Source: Gnetum montanum | Taxonomy: Eukaryota > Streptophyta > Gnetopsida > Gnetales > Gnetaceae | DNA: 64,000 nt | Reading direction: 5' to 3' | Assembly (NCBI GenBank): GCA_015680685.1 | Contig: MNCI01037762.1 | Span: 28,488 to 92,487, forward strand | Part shown: piece by piece, positions 34,700 to 46,691 of the stretch | Position numbering within the stretch: position 1 is the first letter of the stretch | Layout of the letters: each line of letters starts with the position of its first letter | Notes under the pieces: generated by a model | The model's input: the letters and a program-made list of their open reading frames with translations, nothing else | Told to the model about the DNA's origin: nothing | Databases searched by the model: none | Translations under genes and position numbers: made by a program

Positions 34700-35485
34700 T
34701 GATGGGACGCGATATCGTGTACGCGATATCGTATACACGATATCACAGAGCACCGCCAATTCTATAAATAAGAGGCGGCTCTCCCTTGTTTCTCCATCTA
34801 GATCTAGACCTTAGCCAAACTCTTGCCATTTTTCCATTCCAGAGTTAGAATAATTTCCATGTGCCCGTAGTAGGAGTCCCAAAGTGAACGGATATTTATT
34901 TGAGAAAATATTGTACTTGAGCACACGTTTTTGTATGGAAATAAAGATGAACTTTTGATTAAACCTTGCAGTGCATGGACTAAGCTAAATAGGACTTTAA
35001 TTATTATGAAATGTTTAAATGCTTTATTAGTTAATTAAATCTCTCTCAACCCTCAACTCTCATAGTTAAGTGCATTTAGTATGACCGCTTCAAGCACATG
35101 CGTTATGCTTGGTAATCCTAGTAACGAATAGCATTTGGTAATCCCAACAGTGTTGCATTGGTTTAGGGTGTGAAACAACAAGTGGGAATGGATACTGATG
35201 CTAGGGTAATTTTGACTTAGTTAGTTAAAGTTAGTTACTTAGTATTTTCACCCTTTCCTCTCTTAGCATAGGCGATAAAAACATAAAAGATATAAAAATC
35301 ATATACCTCAAGTTCACTTAACCATACAACTATGACAAATACAAGTGAGCTTGGGTAGACAACGACTGATTAACCTTAGGTTTTCCATCAGGCGTGTAGG
35401 CACTTAGTCTGTGGAGTTCAACCTAATCATGCGTGTAACGCTCGTATTCGTATGGTTGAGTGTAGGGGTACCTCGCCACTCATCA
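34700..35485 (+). repeat. 5' LTR (copy C), 786 bp
   Basis: From TGATGGG to CTCATCA. Three GATATC cores start at 34,711, 34,725 and 34,739, exactly 14 bp apart; TATAAATA is at 34,763-34,770. It lacks the 105-bp duplication of copies A and B. Confidence 0.95.
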
Positions 35486-35486
35486 T

Positions 35487-35505
35487 TGGCGCCATTGCTG
35501 GGAAC
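35487..35505 (+). other. Primer-binding site (tRNA-Asp type)
   Basis: TGGCGCCATTGCTGGGAAC, one base after the LTR, differs at a few positions from the better kept site at 1473-1491. Confidence 0.9.
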
Positions 35506-35631
35506 TAAGTTGTTTGTGCGCTAAGTAGAACATAGGAAATCATCCACATCGTTGAGAAGCTTAAACGAACCCTTAGGGTTAATCATAAGAAAAATTAAAT
35601 AATGGTCAATTAGCACACCGAATAAGAAACA

Positions 35632-38247
35632 ATGTCTTCTTCTTCTCATAAAAGCACTTCACCACCTAGGGATCACACAAGAGATAGTCGACGGTCTAAC
35701 ACATGTAACCCAGATCCGCCAGTTCCTCAAGAGTATCGGGTAGTGTATACTCATCATGATGAGTATATACCAGATTTTACCTTTATCCTTCATCAGGATG
35801 AACAAGTGTGTTGGAGAGACTTGCAAGGTAACATAGTGTTACCCCCAGATTGGGTGGTCCCTAACATGCTCCTTTGTGCTCTTGCACAGATAGACATGAT
35901 GCAGCTATATGCTAAATACATTGCATGTGATCATGACATAAGGGATTACTATCCCATAGCGGCATAATGTCTAAGGAACTCGCGGTAGGAGAGTTATCAC
36001 ACATCGTTGAAGGGCAAAGGACCCCACAATGCTTCACCTTTCATAAGAGAAATTAAGGGTGGTGAACCTATCTCAATAGGTTCTCCACAAAATGATGTTC
36101 CCCCTCCTAACAATAGTGAGGAGGTGGTGTATCAGAACCTTCACTCCATGATACACAACCCTGGTTTTGATTTCCATGAAAACCAAGTGTTCAAAGAGGG
36201 AACACAAACAAATGATAAGGACAAGCAATCTGATTGTCATCATGATTGGGGCCATAGCCACCGAAGAGAAGGTAAGAAACATCATCATGGCGATGGTTCC
36301 CCTTCCTATTCCCCTTCATCGCATCACTCACCCTCTCCTTCCACATCAGGATGTAGTCACAAAGAGCCCAACCGTGAGGACAAGGGTAAGCATAATGAGA
36401 ACCCTCGACGAGAGAGTCGAGAGAGAGGATGAGGGCATTCGAGAGAATCAAGGCATGAAAGAAGGAAAGGTAGGGAACTGCGTAGGCATCATAGATTCCA
36501 TGAGAGAAATGATAATGATGAACCCCTACTGGAAACCCAAAGTATGTTAGATATTACAGAGGTTGTTAGAATAACTACAAGGCACCAAAAAGATAGTTGG
36601 ATCAAAAGACTAGACATGAATAATATCCCACGATTTGAGGGAGGATACAACGTCAATCCGAAGAATCACTTACAGGCATTTCATGATGCCTGCGCCTTGC
36701 AGAACATTGAAAATGAGTGGCAAAAATTAAAGTTGTTCCCAAGAACACTCATAAAAGAAGCAGAAAGCTGGTACTAGTCCTTAGAACCAGAAACCATTAG
36801 GAGGTGGAGTACAATGCTAGAACTATTCAACGATAAATATCAAACGTACTCTAGAGTGTCCAACTTGCGTAAGTAGATCCAAGGATGGAAGCAGGGTAAT
36901 CATGAACCCTTGGATGCTACCATGGGTCGATATTATGCATTGCTACATCGTTGCCTGGGCCATGGTTACGCACAACGGGATCAACTCCGCCACCTCGTAG
37001 ATGGGCCAAGACACGAATCTAGGAGAACCCTTGGGACATATGCCCAAGGGAGATTATCTGAGCTTAGGTCCCATGAAATGCATAGATTTTTGGAGCAAGT
37101 AGCTAAGGAAGAAGGTGAGCTACAGAAAAGAGAAAGTATGGAAGAGTATAATTGTGATCCTTCCCTTTGAAAGAGGGGAGTAAGATTCTATGAGGAAGAG
37201 GATGAGTCACCACTTGAAGAGTTGGTGAATAGAAAAATCTTACCGCTTCAAAAGTTAACAATCGAAGTGTTGGCTAAGGTAGATCAAATGTGGGACTCCT
37301 TAGATAGTAGATTTAAAATTGTTTTGAAAATCGTAGAGGAGTTTAAGGAGCAAGGTAGTGACTATGATAAAAAGAAAAAGAGACACATGGACCATGCATG
37401 TAACAAAGGTAAGGGTAAAATGGCTATCATCGAAGAGGTTGTGGATTCTGATATGGACAATGACAGTGGATGTGAGATATGCTAATATGACCATCCTAAG
37501 GGATGTTGCCCAATAATCTTGCATTTGCAAGAGTCTGGGGTGTATGCACTCAACCCACGACTTAACAAATGGTAAGCACCCTGAAGGTTACCTTATCCCC
37601 AAGGTAACCCAAGGAAGTTCCACCAACCTTTAACGTATTATCCAAGTGGAACTCCACCACAACCTATTGAGCAACACCAATAGTGGAAATACCCACAGTC
37701 ATGGGGGATGCCACCACCAAGGCAACAATATCCTTACCGGCAACAGGATCCATATGGCTACTATGTGCAGCAGCCAATCTCTCCACTTGACTCTATTGGC
37801 CGTGTAACACCACAATGTGACTACCAAACTTGGGAGTATTATAGGACTCCTTCTCCTACAAGAGACACACCACATACATACCATCCTCCAAACCCATCCG
37901 CAACTCTCACACTGATAGCTCCATTACCACCTGCTCCAGTAATGCAAGGGGAATTCCCCACTCAACCACAACAATGCAATGCTACGAGAGCTGCAAACCT
38001 TCAACCCACTACTAGTTCTAACAACTGTACAAAGAGAAGACCTTTCTTCAGAACCAACAGTCCAAACAAGCTCTCACAACCACAAGCGGTTGAGGCTCTG
38101 AACGCTCCTCCACCAAATAAGGCTTCGAAGCCCCCTTCAAATCAAAAACAGAGCTCAACGCACACAGTTATGTTAACACATACCGTTACTGACTCGATTA
38201 AGGTGGGCCACCTTCCTAGGAAATTCTTTGATCTGGAAGCCCCCTAA
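35632..38247 (+). pseudogene. gag of Athila-like element (capsid, zinc-binding, Pro/Gln-rich tail), broken
   Basis: Starts MSSSSHKSTSPPRDHTRDSR. Open pieces: 35,632-35,967, 36,007-36,432 (His/Ser/Asp-rich linker), 36,544-36,777 (capsid core: IPRFEGGYNVNPKNHLQAFH, LKLFPRTLIKEAESWY), 36,910-37,170 (continuation), 37,222-37,485 (VDQMWDSLDSR; ends with a C-x2-C-x3-H-x3-C cluster) and 37,708-38,247 (Pro/Gln/Tyr-rich). A stop directly after ESWY is TAG where relatives have CAG. The product would be the particle protein. About 870 residues if continuous. Confidence 0.85.
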
Positions 38248-38249
38248 TT

Positions 38250-38700
38250 TATCTCCAAGTCGTTGGGAATAAACCATGTAAAGCTCTTCTGGACTCAGGT
38301 TCTAGAGTCAACTTAATATTATAAGAGATGTATAAAGCCTGGAACCTGCCTCCACTAAAGAAGAGCAATATTCGCTTAGAGCTGGCTGACCAGTCCATCA
38401 CTGTTCCCTTGGGAATGGTGGAGGACATTGTTACCACTATGGGTGGTTGGTCATATCTAGCTGATTTCCTAGTGATAAAAGTAAACAATGAAAAAGGGGA
38501 CTTCCCAATAATAATGGGGAGGGCATGGCTCAGTACCATAAATGCATGCCTAGGAATCCACGATCTTTCCTTGGAAATTTATAAGGAAAACATTTATGGA
38601 AAGATCGAGAAGAAGAAAGTTCCATGCATCACATACAGTGATATAGAGGGTAATGACATGGAGGAATGCTCAGCATCTCCTGCATGGAACTGATGTGCTC
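38250..38700 (+). pseudogene. Aspartic protease of Athila-like element
   Basis: Just before and inside the frame 38,328-38,693 the translation reads CKALLDSGSRVNLI (active-site D-S-G), then MYKAWNLPPLKKSNIRLELA, a hydrophobic segment, and FPIIMGRAWLSTINACLGI, the second conserved retropepsin half. One stop separates the active site from the rest. It would have cut the Gag-Pol polyprotein. A close homologue is on the minus strand at 62,110-62,560. Confidence 0.85.
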
Positions 38701-39590
38701 AGCAAGTTAACATACAAAAGTGCCTGTGTGTAGCAACCACACAACAAGAGAACACCCAGTGGTTGACTACTAGTTAAGAGAGAAACCCACCAATATGCAT
38801 GGAATTAACTGGGGGAACAACTTGCAACCACAACGAAAGCATAGATACATTAGAGTGTGAGCATTGCCAACTTCCAACCCTTAATCTAATAACATCAATT
38901 GGGAGAAGTTGGACACTTCTAAGAAATTCAAATACATGCTCATGATTTTGGATCTCTCCCTTTAAATTCAGTTATGGGGGAGATGGCCACCTATGCTGAT
39001 CAATTGAGGCCCTTAGCTTCTTTTTCGATTTTTGTTTTACACGTTTTTGTTTTACAAATTTCTTTAACTTTTCTTGTTTTTGTTTTACAAAATCATTCAT
39101 AATTTTTCATCTATTTATGTGTGTGTTTTATCCATTTTGTTAAGTTTGTCACCTAATAAGTGCTCCTAATAATGGTATGAACTGTTTTCTCTTGATTGCT
39201 AATCTTTGGTTTTTACCTTTAAGTTATGATGTTGATACTAAGGTATGGTTCTTTTGATATAACAAGCAATGAGTCCACATCATCCATGCATCCAAAAATA
39301 TCTATGGTCTCTCCTGGCTTGGAACTATACAGTCCCTTTCGTCAAAATAATAAGAACTTTCAATCAATCGGTGACTGGGTATTTCTCAAACTAAGGAAAG
39401 ACTCAAGGATTGAAAAGGGTGTGGCTTCAAGGGAACTTGATGCATTTGTATTGACCATTCTCTTGGGTTCTTGAATGTTTTCTTCTTGATTTTTCTTACC
39501 GTTCTGATGTTACTCCAATATCGGGAAGCTGAGCAAATAAAAATAAAAATAAAAAGTCTTTGCATGGTGTGGTTCTCACGCAAAAAAAAA

Positions 39591-39724
39591 NNNNNNNNNN
39601 NNNNNNNNNNNNNNNNNNNNNNNNNNNNNNNNNNNNNNNNNNNNNNNNNNNNNNNNNNNNNNNNNNNNNNNNNNNNNNNNNNNNNNNNNNNNNNNNNNNN
39701 NNNNNNNNNNNNNNNNNNNNNNNN
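39591..39724. other. Assembly gap, 134 N
   Basis: Undetermined bases directly after an A run. The gap lies in noncoding retroelement sequence; open frames crossing it are artefacts. Confidence 0.99.
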
Positions 39725-40831
39725 CTAACTAAGGCCCTTCTCACTTCCTACATTCTCCTCTTTCGTTTTGTCGGAATGGATGTGGTTTGTTTGAGGCTGG
39801 ATTTGGAATGGGATCTACTAAGTCACATTAATCATTAAATACACAAGGGGTTGTACACCACCTTGTTCATGAAACTCCATTCCATTCTCTTCTTTCCATC
39901 ATTCTTTCTCCATTGTTCACCTCATTGCCAGTTGTATCATTAGTGTATATTTTGGTTGATGCATTATTTTCTTTGTGGTAAATTATTGTGGTTAAGACTT
40001 TAACTCTTGTTCCAAATGACATTCCTAGAGCCTATGGATTGTTTGAATGTGGGTTTGTTAGGGCATTAAAGGCATGAGCCTACTTTGGGGAGGACCCACT
40101 AGCATTCCTCTTTGGTGCATCAGTTAATTTCTTTCCCTTAAAAATTTTTGCAATCAACCTTCTTTTGTTCATTTCCATCTTGACATCCATTTTATTGACG
40201 TTACAGTTGTCTCTTTTTCTCCATCTTTCTTATTCCTTTTCTTTCTCCATTCTATTGCTACTGGAGGTTCACTCTTAGTCATGGGGGTCCTGGTCCAATT
40301 TTTTCGATTTTCTCCTAACCCCTACACCTTCAATAGTTACCACTATTATATCTCTAGAACTCACAATCAACCATACTACAACTCAGCCAATGGACCTTTC
40401 ACCGAAGAAAGGTATTAACTGCATTGTGATTTATTTACCCTTACTAATATAAGATGGTGTTGTGTGTGCAGATGATAATCATACAAGAACGGATTGGATC
40501 TAGAGGGAACGCTTGGAATGGATCGGTGTTGAAGTAGTTATGCAAGGAACAAGATCGATGGCATGCTTACTAATGGACAAAAAAAGGTGCAATCCTAGCT
40601 TTGGCAATAGCAGACTTCTCCTCTCTTCTCTCTTCTCTCTCAGCTACCAAATAAGGCCTGATGTTAAATGTATAAAGTGTTCACTCTTGTTGTCGTGAAC
40701 ACCAGTTTTGTCATGTTCGGGAATGATGATCCGTTCACATGTCATCCCATTCACCATTAGTTCCATTCAAGTCAATAATCCCATACCTTCCAAATATTTT
40801 GTAAGGAACTTGAGGGCAAGTTTTTATTCAG

Positions 40832-40842
40832 TCATGGGGGTA
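40832..40842 (+). other. Putative polypurine tract
   Basis: TCATGGGGGTA immediately before the 3' LTR would prime plus-strand cDNA. It is short but recurs as TCATGGGCATA before the 3' LTR of the minus-strand sister element. Confidence 0.55.
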
Positions 40843-41616
40843 TGATGGGACGCAATATCGTATACGCGATATCGCAGAGCACCGTCAATTCTATAAATAA
40901 GAGGCGGCTCTCCCTTGTTTCTCCATCTAGATCTAGACCTTAGCTAAACTCTTGCCATTTTTCCATTCCAAAGTTAGAATAATTTCCATGTGCCCGTAGT
41001 AGGAGTCCCAAAGTGAACGAATCTTTATTTGAGCAAATATTGTACTTGAGCACATGTTTTTGTATGGAAATAAAGATGAACTTTTGATTAAACCTTGCAG
41101 TGCATAGACTAGGCTAAATAGGACTTTAATTATTGTAAAATGTTTAAATGCTTTATTAGTTAATTAAATCTCTCTCAACCCTCAACTCTCATAGTTAAGT
41201 GCATTTAGTACGACGGCTTCGAGCACGTGCGTTACGCTTGGTAATCCTAGTAACGAATAATGTTTGGTAATCCCAATAGCGTTGCATTAGTTTAGGGTGT
41301 GAAACAACAAGTGGGAACAGATACTGATGCTAGGGTGTAATTAAGGCTTAGTTAGTTAAATTTAGTTACTTAGTCTCTTCACCCTTTCCTCTCTTAGCAT
41401 AGGCTATAAAAAGAGAAAAGATATAAAAATCACATACCTCAAGCTTACTTAACCATACAACCATGAAAAATACAAGTAAGCTTGGGAGGACAATGATTGA
41501 TTAACCTTAGGTGTTCCATAAGGTGTGTAGGCACTTAGTTTGCGGAGTTCAACCGAATCATGCGTGTAACGCTCGTATTCGTATGGTTGAGTGTAGGGGT
41601 ACCTTGCCACTCATTA
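40843..41616 (+). repeat. 3' LTR (copy D), 774 bp
   Basis: From TGATGGG to CTCATTA. Two palindrome cores remain (AATATC at 40,854 and GATATC at 40,868, 14 bp apart) against three in the 5' LTR; TATAAATA is at 40,892-40,899. Confidence 0.95.
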
Positions 41617-41621
41617 AGGTC

Positions 41622-42000
41622 TTATCATCCTAATCACTATTACTAAAATAGTAGGATTAGATGATATTATTGTCATAAATTAGGGCATAAGCAATGGGAA
41701 TGCAATTTAAAGTTCTATCATATGAATAGCTAGTTGTACCACAAAATTCCATGGTCTTACCAAAATGCACTAAGAAAGGAATCCATGCAAGACAATAGGA
41801 AGAATTGGAAAACTCAAAAGAATAAGGAAATAAAGAAAGAATGGAGAGTCAAAAGGAAGGGATAGGGGAATGAGGAAGCTCTCTCTAATATATTCGTGAG
41901 AAGGATCCAAGCCTTGGAAATTGAAGAAGTTTGGTTGAGAAGTAAAATCTAAAAAGAGGAATCTCATTCTCTAGCATACTAAACACCTTTATTTTTCATC
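41622..42000 (+). pseudogene. gag of SIRE-like copia element, second part (second zinc knuckle)
   Basis: Directly after the target duplication the copia reading resumes: YYCHKLGHKQWECNLK near 41,672-41,720 is a C-x2-C-type knuckle with the GH and last C intact, followed by a basic tail (KNWKTQKNKEIKKEW). With the knuckle at 34,062 this restores the two-knuckle layout of SIRE-type gag. Protease, integrase and RT do not follow; the sequence changes near 42,000. Confidence 0.65.
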
Positions 42001-42104
42001 AATAAAGAAGGTAGGTAGAGGTATGTTTTTTTAATTTATTGTAAGCATCTATTAAGACTATAGTCCTTGGCATTCTTTCTTGAATCTTGTTTTATCGAGC
42101 CTCT

Positions 42105-42290
42105 TTTAGAGGAGATGTGTTTCTAAAGACGTCTACTCCCAAAGGGAGACATCTACTCCTAAATCGAGACATCTACCTATCATCTTTTGCAATGCTGTAG
42201 AGATGTCTACCATGAAAGGAAGACATCTACATGAGATTTTAAACTCAAAGGCGATCTTCTTTAGATGAAAGATGTCTTATTTCTCATCAA
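42105..42290. promoter_or_regulatory. AGATGTCT/AGACATCT motif array upstream of P2
   Basis: At least six GACATC/GATGTC cores, two extended to GAGACA, in 185 bp. A TATA-like TTATAAAAG lies near 42,321 and ORF P2 begins at 42,407. Same motif as in the copia LTR at 32.7 kb. Confidence 0.5.
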
Positions 42291-42406
42291 AAATCCTCAT
42301 TTGATGCCATTATAAAAGTTCAAATCCTTTTTCTTTTGTCTTATTCTTTAAAGACGATCCCATAGAGACAATTAAGGCTCCACTAGAAATAGCTACTTTA
42401 TTAGCA

Positions 42407-44058
42407 ATGGCCTACAAGAAGGTTGGAATGTTCAAGCCACCACCAAAGAAGAGATCTAGGGGAAGCTCTAGCAGTAATCCAAGCTTCTACACACCCCATT
42501 TTAGATCCACCAATGCCCAATACTAGTTTGAAGTAACTCAAACCATAAATATAATCTTTGAGTGCTTCTTATCCTTTCCTTTACATAGGCAACAAACCTT
42601 GATGTGTTATTTTCAAGTGTTGAACTAGGCTACTTTCAGTACAATGGATTTTCTAGTTCTAGAAGTTCTTATTAGAGAGTTTTACTGTAATATTATGATT
42701 TCAAATGCTATTGTTGGGGCATTTACATTTATGGTTGGGGGTCTTGTAATTAAGATGTCTTCCTAAGTTATGAATGCACTCCTTGGGATTTCTAGTGTAG
42801 ATGTTTTTTGGATTACCATTCATTCTATGAATGATATTTACATGAATGGTATAATTCCTATCAATCATGATGAGTTTTGTGATGCCCTATTTAGAGAGTT
42901 AGTGTCTTTGTGTAAAGGTAGAATTTATAGAAACATGATGTCTCCAAATGCTTCCACTTTGTCCCTTATTATTTTATATAACATTATTGTAAAAGGGGAA
43001 AGCTTTAGCTATCTATTGCCATCCAAAGATTTTATTTTATATTACCTAATTATAGGACAACCACTAGAATTGGAGCATACTCTTTGCCATGATATGCTAA
43101 GTTTGTAGACCAAGGAGAGAATCCTTGGATACCCCTATCTCATTAGTTTGTTGATATGTTAGAGGGGTGTACCTATTCCTGAGATGCTTTTTCTCAAAGG
43201 CAAGAGAAGCCTCAGTGCGTATGCTAGGAAGAGGATCCACTCTCATGAAGAAGAGGTAGGACCATGTACTAGGGAATCTCCATCATAGAGGAAGAAAGTA
43301 GGATCATCATCTAGGGCATTTTCTCATTTGAGTAGATCCAAATCTACTAGAGCACAAATTCGATTATTACTAAAGAAGCTACTTTGACCGTTTGCTTACA
43401 CTATTAGGATGCTTGGAAGGAATATCTCTTACTTGTGTAAGAGAATGGATGCTACTAGTGTACCTAGTCCTCCAAATGGATAGTAGTTCAAGGATGTTAC
43501 TACTCCTTCTATTTCTGATAGTTAGGAGAAGATTCCTACACCACTAAGGAATTTTGTAGTAGCTAGACCTTCCCATGCATATGACTTAGGGAATGAGTTA
43601 GATTCTGATCTTGATGCACCATTAGCTCATGTCCAAGGGGAGCATCATGATCTCATGCAGGTTGGGCATCATGTTCCAGCTCCAGGTGATGCTTCTAGAT
43701 CATTTGAGTAGCAGGCCATGGAGAGTATGTTTGGCACCACGTTCTTTGAGTAGTAGGCCATGGATAGTATCTTTGGAGCCACGTTCCAATGGGTACCTAC
43801 TGACATTACGTATTAGAGGAAAGGAGCTTCATCATCTTCTCAGAAGGCTCTAGCTTAGCCTAATTCACTAGCCTCATCTTGGTTTTGAGTGAAGCTTTGT
43901 CCCTAGAGGTCCCCTATTTAGATACCATCTTTAGATGATGCTGAGTGGCATTTAACCAGCTCCAGTACAGTTGTAATGATAACAAGGAGAAGATGTATCA
44001 ATCATCTAGAGTAGTAGTTGATTTGAATGATGAGGATGTGATCGAGGTTAGTGATTAG
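42407..44058 (+). pseudogene. P2: retroelement ORF of 'plant transposon protein' type, broken
   Basis: Start at 42,407 (MAYKKVGMFKPPPKKRSRGS), a basic low-complexity N-terminus. Then VLIREFYCNIMISNAIVGAF, VMNALLGISSVD and, after a gap, LYNIIVKGESFSYLLPSKDF and LIIGQPLELEHTLCHDML, ending the domain with GYPYLISLLIC. The pattern (VREFYAN..., LLGI, I.PKGS.., GQP..L) fits the PF20167-like putative plant transposon protein domain as I remember it. The C-terminal third is acidic/Ser-rich with a short internal repeat (AMESMFGTTF / AMDSIFGATF) and ends VDLNDEDVIEVSD. Most stops are TAG in place of CAG. Function unknown. Confidence 0.5.
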
Positions 44059-44344
44059 AATCCTTCAATGTTCTCTCTCTCCTTTTTGTTGATGTTCAAA
44101 AAAGGAAATAAATTTTTGTGGATGCTCATAGATGTGATTTTTGTGGATTTTCACATATGTAGTTTTGTATATGATGTGGCCATATTGTATGAATAGTTTG
44201 AGGATGGATAGTTTGTGAATAGTTTATGATATAGATTGATGGTGATTATTTTGGTTATCTCCTTGTGGTGCACTTTTTTAGAGATAGGTTTGCCTTTTGC
44301 ATCATATCATATTTGATTTTGCATTGATGAAACACTTCGAAGTG

Positions 44345-44515
44345 GAGCTTAGAGCTTGTGTAGGGTGTGGTTCTCTTCAAATCACTTTTTAAGAAACAAA
44401 GTCCAAAGGTGTGCAAGGATTTTACCCTTTGAGTGTGGATGTACCCAAGTTGGTGAACCAAATAAAAATTCAATGTGGTTTTTGTGGTGACTAAATTTTA
44501 TTTTGGGGAGATTGA
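44345..44515 (+). repeat. Copia LTR 3'-end fragment
   Basis: GTGTAGGGTGTGG, GTGCAAGGATTTTACCCTT and the end TTTTATTTTGGGGAG align with 32,972-33,125 of the SIRE-like 5' LTR. It may be the end of that element's 3' LTR, which would put P2 inside or next to it. No primer site follows. Confidence 0.6.
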
Positions 44516-44929
44516 GCTCATTACTTTGTTTAGTAACTTTAATCTTCATGATCATATGACTTATATTTTTCATAATGTGATTCAAATCTATAATCCAAGC
44601 ATATCATGCACAAAATATATATACTATGCTTTTCTAATAGTTACATGTTTTTTAAAATTTGATATTTAACTCTTAGTTTTAGTACTAACATAGACATTTT
44701 TACTTGTTCTTTTAAAAATCCAATTTGATTTTTCAATACTATTACTCATTCAAGGCCTTAAGCATACTTGACTTATAAAAGCTTTTAGCCTTATGATATA
44801 TTAAGAAATTCTTTGAAAAATGGACCAATTCATCAATTCTTTTTGTTAAAAATAAGTCTCCCATCATCATCAATAAAATAAAAAATTATATGCTTTATTC
44901 CATATATTTGCCAAATGTAACAACACTTA

Positions 44930-46265
44930 ATTGAATGAATAGGTGTCTATAGCATGGATTTATCTTCAAGAATGATAAGCTATATGTGCCAATTTATAAT
45001 TTTGAGTCAAAGATTTTGCATGAGAAGCATACTTATGATATGACTAGATATATGAGCAAGATAAAGATCTATGAGCTTGCTACAAAAAACTACTTTTATA
45101 TAGGTATGCGAAATAAGACAAAAAAATTATTAGGGAGTGTTACATTTTTTAAAAATTTAAAGGAAATTATATTTCTAGTTATTATTTTTCTTTGTACATT
45201 TCTAAAAATCCATGATAAAGTATTTCTATGGATTTTATGTGTGGCATTCCAAAGACAATCTAGACATGATTTTATTTTTTTAGTAGATAAATTTTTCAAA
45301 ATAGTACATTTTATTTCTTGTAAAAGAAATAATTATGCATATCATGTAGCTCAATAGTTTTTCTAGCATGTTATTAGATTACATTGAATTCCTTTAAACA
45401 TTGTGAGTGATAGAGATGTGAGATTCATAGGTTAATTTTAAATATCATTCTGAAAATTGTTAGATATCAATTTGTTGTTGTTTAGTATCTATCATCCACC
45501 AAGTGATGAACAAATAGAGTTTGTGAATAAATCATTGCTAAATATTTTGGGATGTCTTTATAAAGATTAGTTAAATAGATGGAAATGTTTTTGGATCATG
45601 CTAACTTTAGCTACAATAACTCTTATAATTTTAACACTAGTAAACATTCATTTATGAGGAATTATGGGTATTCTCCTAGAATGGTAAATGACATGATAAA
45701 ATTTGATGGTTTTATTTCTGTTAGTTAAAATTTTATGCAAAGCATACAAGACTTCCATTAGAAAGTAAAGGAAAAGCTCAAAAGAAAAGCAAAACCAATT
45801 GTCACTAGCATGAATTTGGATAGAAAGAAAATAAAATTTGAAGTTGGTAACTATGTTTGACTTTATTTGGGTAAGAAGAGAATAAGAAATTTGAACTATT
45901 GTAAACTCAAATCAAGGAGATTTGTTCCATTTTAGATTGAGGCTAAGATAAATGATAATGCCTATGAGCTTGATATCCTTAATGATTTGTATTTTTCTTA
46001 TGTTTTTAATGTTTTATACTTGAATTGATATCTTGAAACGGTATTTGCATCAGACTTGGAGGATATAAATAAGTTTCTTAAAGATGTAATTAAAGGTGCT
46101 ACTTTTAGCTTATCTAGGAAGGTAATTACTCTACAAGCAATAGATATCATTGGAATTAATGGAAAAAAGATTCATGAGTACCTAATCTATTGGAGTGATG
46201 AGAAGTCTAACAATGCATGGTGAATTCATGAGAGTATTTTCGATATGTGTAGGCTTGATCCTATC
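44930..46265 (+). pseudogene. Chromovirus integrase and chromodomain remnant
   Basis: The finger region reads LHEKHTYDMTRYMSKIKIYE and KNYFYIGM (44,986-45,110); the core reads HDFIFLVDKFFKIVHFISCK, IPLNIVSDRDVRFIG and YHPPSDEQIEFVNKSL (45,260-45,540), keeping the second catalytic D in SDRD and E in QIEFVN. The GPF-type C-terminal region follows near 45,840-46,020, then a chromodomain at about 46,130-46,250 (KKIHEYLIYWSDEKSNNAW). Stops interrupt it. RT and RNase H are missing. The chromodomain would have guided integration to marked chromatin. Confidence 0.8.
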
Positions 46266-46686
46266 TCAAATATGAAATCCACTTGATTCCGAATATTTTT
46301 TTAAGGATAAGGAAGATAATGAAGATATCATTTCATCTCTTTTTTGTATGATGCGTTCTTAGTATCCTTAGGAGTCATAGAAATAGAATAATTATGTTTG
46401 GGCCTATATCATAAGTCATTTTTGATGTGTATATAGGTCAAACATATAATTACAAGATTATTGTGTGTTGTAGAAGGCTCTAATCTACAACTATGAGTGA
46501 TTGCAAGTTGAAGTATGCCACATTTGATCACCTAAGGAAAAATCTTTTATGTTTTATGTTCTATAGAAAAGTGTGAGACTAATGTGAATAAAAGTCTTAT
46601 TCTAGAGTTAGTGAATTATGAGCTACTAGTAATCGTAGCCTAGTTGTAGTTCAAGAAAAACAGTGATAAAAAATTAGTATTGTTTA
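46266..46686. other. No recognisable gene
   Basis: AT-rich continuation after the chromodomain, probably 3' noncoding or LTR of the chromovirus; interrupted at 46,691 by the next element. Confidence 0.35.
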
Positions 46687-46691
46687 TCAAT

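Larger units (their letters stand above)
38701..40842 (+). other. Deletion scar and post-pol noncoding region of the Athila-like element
   Basis: 38,700-38,810 still resembles the pre-RT linker (VATTQQENTQWLTT, ICMEL). From about 38,900 the sequence matches what follows integrase in the 46,692-58,448 element (TTATGGGGGAGATGG near 38,970), the 617-bp repeat unit there (near 39,410-39,590) and CATGAGCCTACTTTGGGGAG near 40,074. A splice-acceptor-like GTTGTGTGTGCAG precedes ATG at 40,472, at the same place as ORF3's start in the relative, but no long ORF follows. Confidence 0.65.
34695..41621 (+). mobile_element. Complete Athila-like element lacking RT, RNase H and integrase (6,917 bp), TSD AGGTC
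   Basis: LTRs at 34,700-35,485 and 40,843-41,616, flanked by AGGTC at 34,695-34,699 and 41,617-41,621. It has a primer site, gag and protease, then passes near 38,800-38,900 directly to the noncoding region that follows integrase in the 46,692-58,448 element. ORF3 is also absent. I hand-counted about 50 substitutions between the LTRs (roughly 6%). It is nested in a copia gag. Non-autonomous as it stands; whether it deleted before or after insertion is not known. Confidence 0.95.

Noticed and set aside
36073-36451. Minus-strand open frames over the gag linker
   Set aside because: Shadows of the low-complexity His/Ser-rich gag coding on the plus strand.
39370-39420. GDWVFLKLRKDSRIEKG resembling the integrase C-terminal GD.VFLKL motif
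   Set aside because: It lies after the point where homology has already passed to the post-integrase region, and nothing else of integrase surrounds it; probably coincidence.
39471-39838. Open frames across the N run
   Set aside because: They are open only because of undetermined bases.
43629-43853. 74-residue open frame in P2
   Set aside because: It is out of frame with the recognisable P2 reading, in which AMESMFGTTF-type repeats appear.
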